Part shown: piece by piece, positions 34,951 through 36,304 of the stretch
Layout of the letters: every line of letters begins with the position of its first letter
Position numbering within the stretch: the first letter of the stretch is position 1
DNA from: Bacteroidales bacterium
Lineage (GTDB): Bacteria; Bacteroidota; Bacteroidia; Bacteroidales; PWNQ01
Reading direction: 5' to 3'
Assembly (NCBI GenBank): GCA_021738505.1
Contig: JAIPBW010000033.1
Location: 1-36,304 of the forward strand
DNA: 36,304 bases
Position numbers and translations under genes: made by a program
The notes under the pieces: model-generated
What the model was told of the DNA's origin: nothing
Seen by the model: only the letters and a program-made list of their open reading frames with translations
The model's database searches: none

Positions 34951-36304
34951 ATGAAAACGAAATGTATTATATTAATCCTGCTTATCTTTCTTCTGTGTTT
35001 TTCTTCTAGAACAATAGCCCAATATGGTCATGCTGATAATTTGGTTTTACAAACAGGAAGCATGAAGCCCGCGAATAATTACTTTTTTTCATTTGATAGT
35101 TTAGGAATTTCAAAGGATACGACAATAAAAACTACTGGCTCTACAAATCATGGAACTGGAACTAATCTTTTTCAGATGGCTGTATTTTCAGATCAGAATG
35201 GAAACTTGAAATTATATTCCGATGGCATACGTGCCTGGAATGGCCAACATCAACCGATTGATACCACACTTTATCCGCCAGATAGTGTGGCAACATCAGA
35301 AAATGTAGCTGTGCCTATGCCTGATAGTTCGGGGCTTATATATGTTTTTTCACTTGTTCATCAACAAATAGGAGGTACTTCTCTAAACTATTTACTGATT
35401 GATCTCAACGGAAACAATGGGCAAGGCAGTGTTGTGGTCTCCGGTCAGCAATTTACACCTTATGAATTAAAAAATGGCCTGGCTTTGACCAAGCATGCAA
35501 ACGGAAGAGATTATTGGCTGGTGAGCAAAAAATGTAAAACCAATGAATATGTGAGTTTCCGAATTAAACCCTCGGGCAATGTGGATACGGTCTTTTCCCA
35601 GGCAGGCTTAGTACAGAATGATCATTCGGGTGTTGGCTATTTGAAATTTTCTCCAAACGGGAAATGGTTGGGAGATAATAAACTTGAGTTCCAAATTGAT
35701 AATGATACACTTCAATTACTCAATTTTGATGCTGCAACCGGCATGGTTAGTGATTCCAATATTCGTTATGTTCCGTGTCATATTCCATTTGATGGCATTG
35801 GAAAACCCATAGAATACGCATTTTCACCTGATAGTCGATATGTCTATGTTTTTCATCATCACACTTATGCGAAGCGATTTAATCAATATGACTTAGCTGC
35901 TCAGGACCAGCAAAGTTTTTTTAATTCCCGGACTATGCTCAGGAAATATGTTCATCCTCAGGGGTATGGTAATTTTGGTATTATGGGGCTTATGGCGAAT
36001 GGCAAAATTTACAATCCTTCTACAGCTCATTATGTTTATAGTAATAATTCTGGTAGTTATTTTAATTCCATCGAAAGTCCCGATTCTGCCGGTACAGCCT
36101 CTAACTGGCAAGACTATTCGTATATAATTGATTCGACTTTGTATGGACCAGAATATTCCCATTTCCCGCTTTTCTGCTCCTCCTGGCTTCAGGAGCCGGT
36201 AGATTTCAGCTATACGCACACTTGTGCGGGGGAAAATGCCCAACCCACCCTTTTTGCCTTTACGGACAGTGTGTATGAGGCGGAATGGCATTTCGGCGAC
36301 AGCC
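34951..36304 (+). CDS. Secreted PKD-domain protein, probable beta-propeller N-domain, C-terminus beyond window
   Basis: The frame opens at ATG 34951 and stays open for 451 codons to the right edge. A signal peptide (MKTKCIILILLIFLLCF-like core, cleavage near IAQ, residue 24) precedes a domain of about 390 residues with repeated blocks of propeller type: LKFSPNGKWLG, EYAFSPDSRYVYVF and NLKLYSDGIRAWNG resemble WD40/Kelch-like strands. The end shows the start of a PKD domain: TLFAFTDSVYEAEWHFGDS. In Bacteroidota this arrangement is normally followed by further PKD units and a type B T9SS sorting domain, as in the gene at 24696, but that part is not visible. Surface or extracellular location is inferred from the signal peptide. 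Function unknown. A strong promoter and a short leader ORF lie upstream. Confidence 0.88.
   Translation, partial: MKTKCIILILLIFLLCFSSRTIAQYGHADNLVLQTGSMKPANNYFFSFDSLGISKDTTIKTTGSTNHGTGTNLFQMAVFSDQNGNLKLYSDGIRAWNGQHQPIDTTLYPPDSVATSENVAVPMPDSSGLIYVFSLVHQQIGGTSLNYLLIDLNGNNGQGSVVVSGQQFTPYELKNGLALTKHANGRDYWLVSKKCKTNEYVSFRIKPSGNVDTVFSQAGLVQNDHSGVGYLKFSPNGKWLGDNKLEFQIDNDTLQLLNFDAATGMVSDSNIRYVPCHIPFDGIGKPIEYAFSPDSRYVYVFHHHTYAKRFNQYDLAAQDQQSFFNSRTMLRKYVHPQGYGNFGIMGLMANGKIYNPSTAHYVYSNNSGSYFNSIESPDSAGTASNWQDYSYIIDSTLYGPEYSHFPLFCSSWLQEPVDFSYTHTCAGENAQPTLFAFTDSVYEAEWHFGDS

Overview
The window comes from a Bacteroidota (Bacteroidetes) chromosome. The evidence is: promoters of the TAnnTTTG type instead of sigma70 -35/-10 boxes; very large secreted proteins built from CARDB, beta-helix, PKD and lamin-tail modules; a CHU_C-type (type B) type IX secretion (T9SS) sorting domain; an alpha-oxoamine synthase of the kind that makes sphingolipids or sulfonolipids; and moderate-to-low GC. 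A BCCT betaine carrier and a betaine-binding lipoprotein fit a marine or saline, possibly gliding, environmental species. I cannot place it to genus. I see no mobile elements, CRISPR arrays, rRNA or tRNA genes.

Layout. (1) 1-8191, minus: one giant secreted modular surface protein, open for 2,730 codons and cut by the left edge. (2) 8.4-10.25 kb: an SPT/CFAT-type alpha-oxoamine synthase (minus) divergent from a YbgC-like thioesterase (plus). (3) 10.26-17.46 kb: histidine ammonia-lyase (minus), then a secreted M23 peptidase, GMP synthase and a 4xLysM plus periplasmic-binding-protein fusion (all plus). (4) 17.7-23.9 kb: two paralogous cytosolic PAS/GAF hybrid histidine kinases; the second ends in a receiver-like domain without its phosphoacceptor. 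(5) 24.0-27.9 kb, minus: Hsp20, a T9SS type B cargo protein with PKD domains, a small secreted unknown protein and an AHSA1-type SRPBCC protein. (6) 28.2-34.0 kb, plus: BCCT carrier, tandem universal stress protein, betaine-binding lipoprotein without ABC partners, a small four-helix membrane protein and the Mg2+ channel MgtE. (7) 34.1-36.3 kb: a PfpI/DJ-1 protein (minus), a palindromic inverted-repeat element, a well-formed promoter with a 24-codon leader ORF, and a secreted PKD protein cut by the right edge.

How the genes may work together. Region 6 reads as an osmotic and ion homeostasis neighbourhood: betaine uptake, a stress protein two bases downstream of the carrier, a betaine sensor or binding protein, and Mg2+ entry. 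Hsp20 and PfpI nearby are general stress functions. The lipid enzyme and the T9SS surface proteins all concern the outer membrane and cell surface. The rest are scattered housekeeping and signalling genes. No classical defence or biosynthetic island is present. The least explained items are the betaine-binding lipoprotein without a permease, the pseudo-receiver kinase, the 4xLysM-PBP1 protein, the heptamer array and the inverted-repeat/leader-ORF region near the right end.
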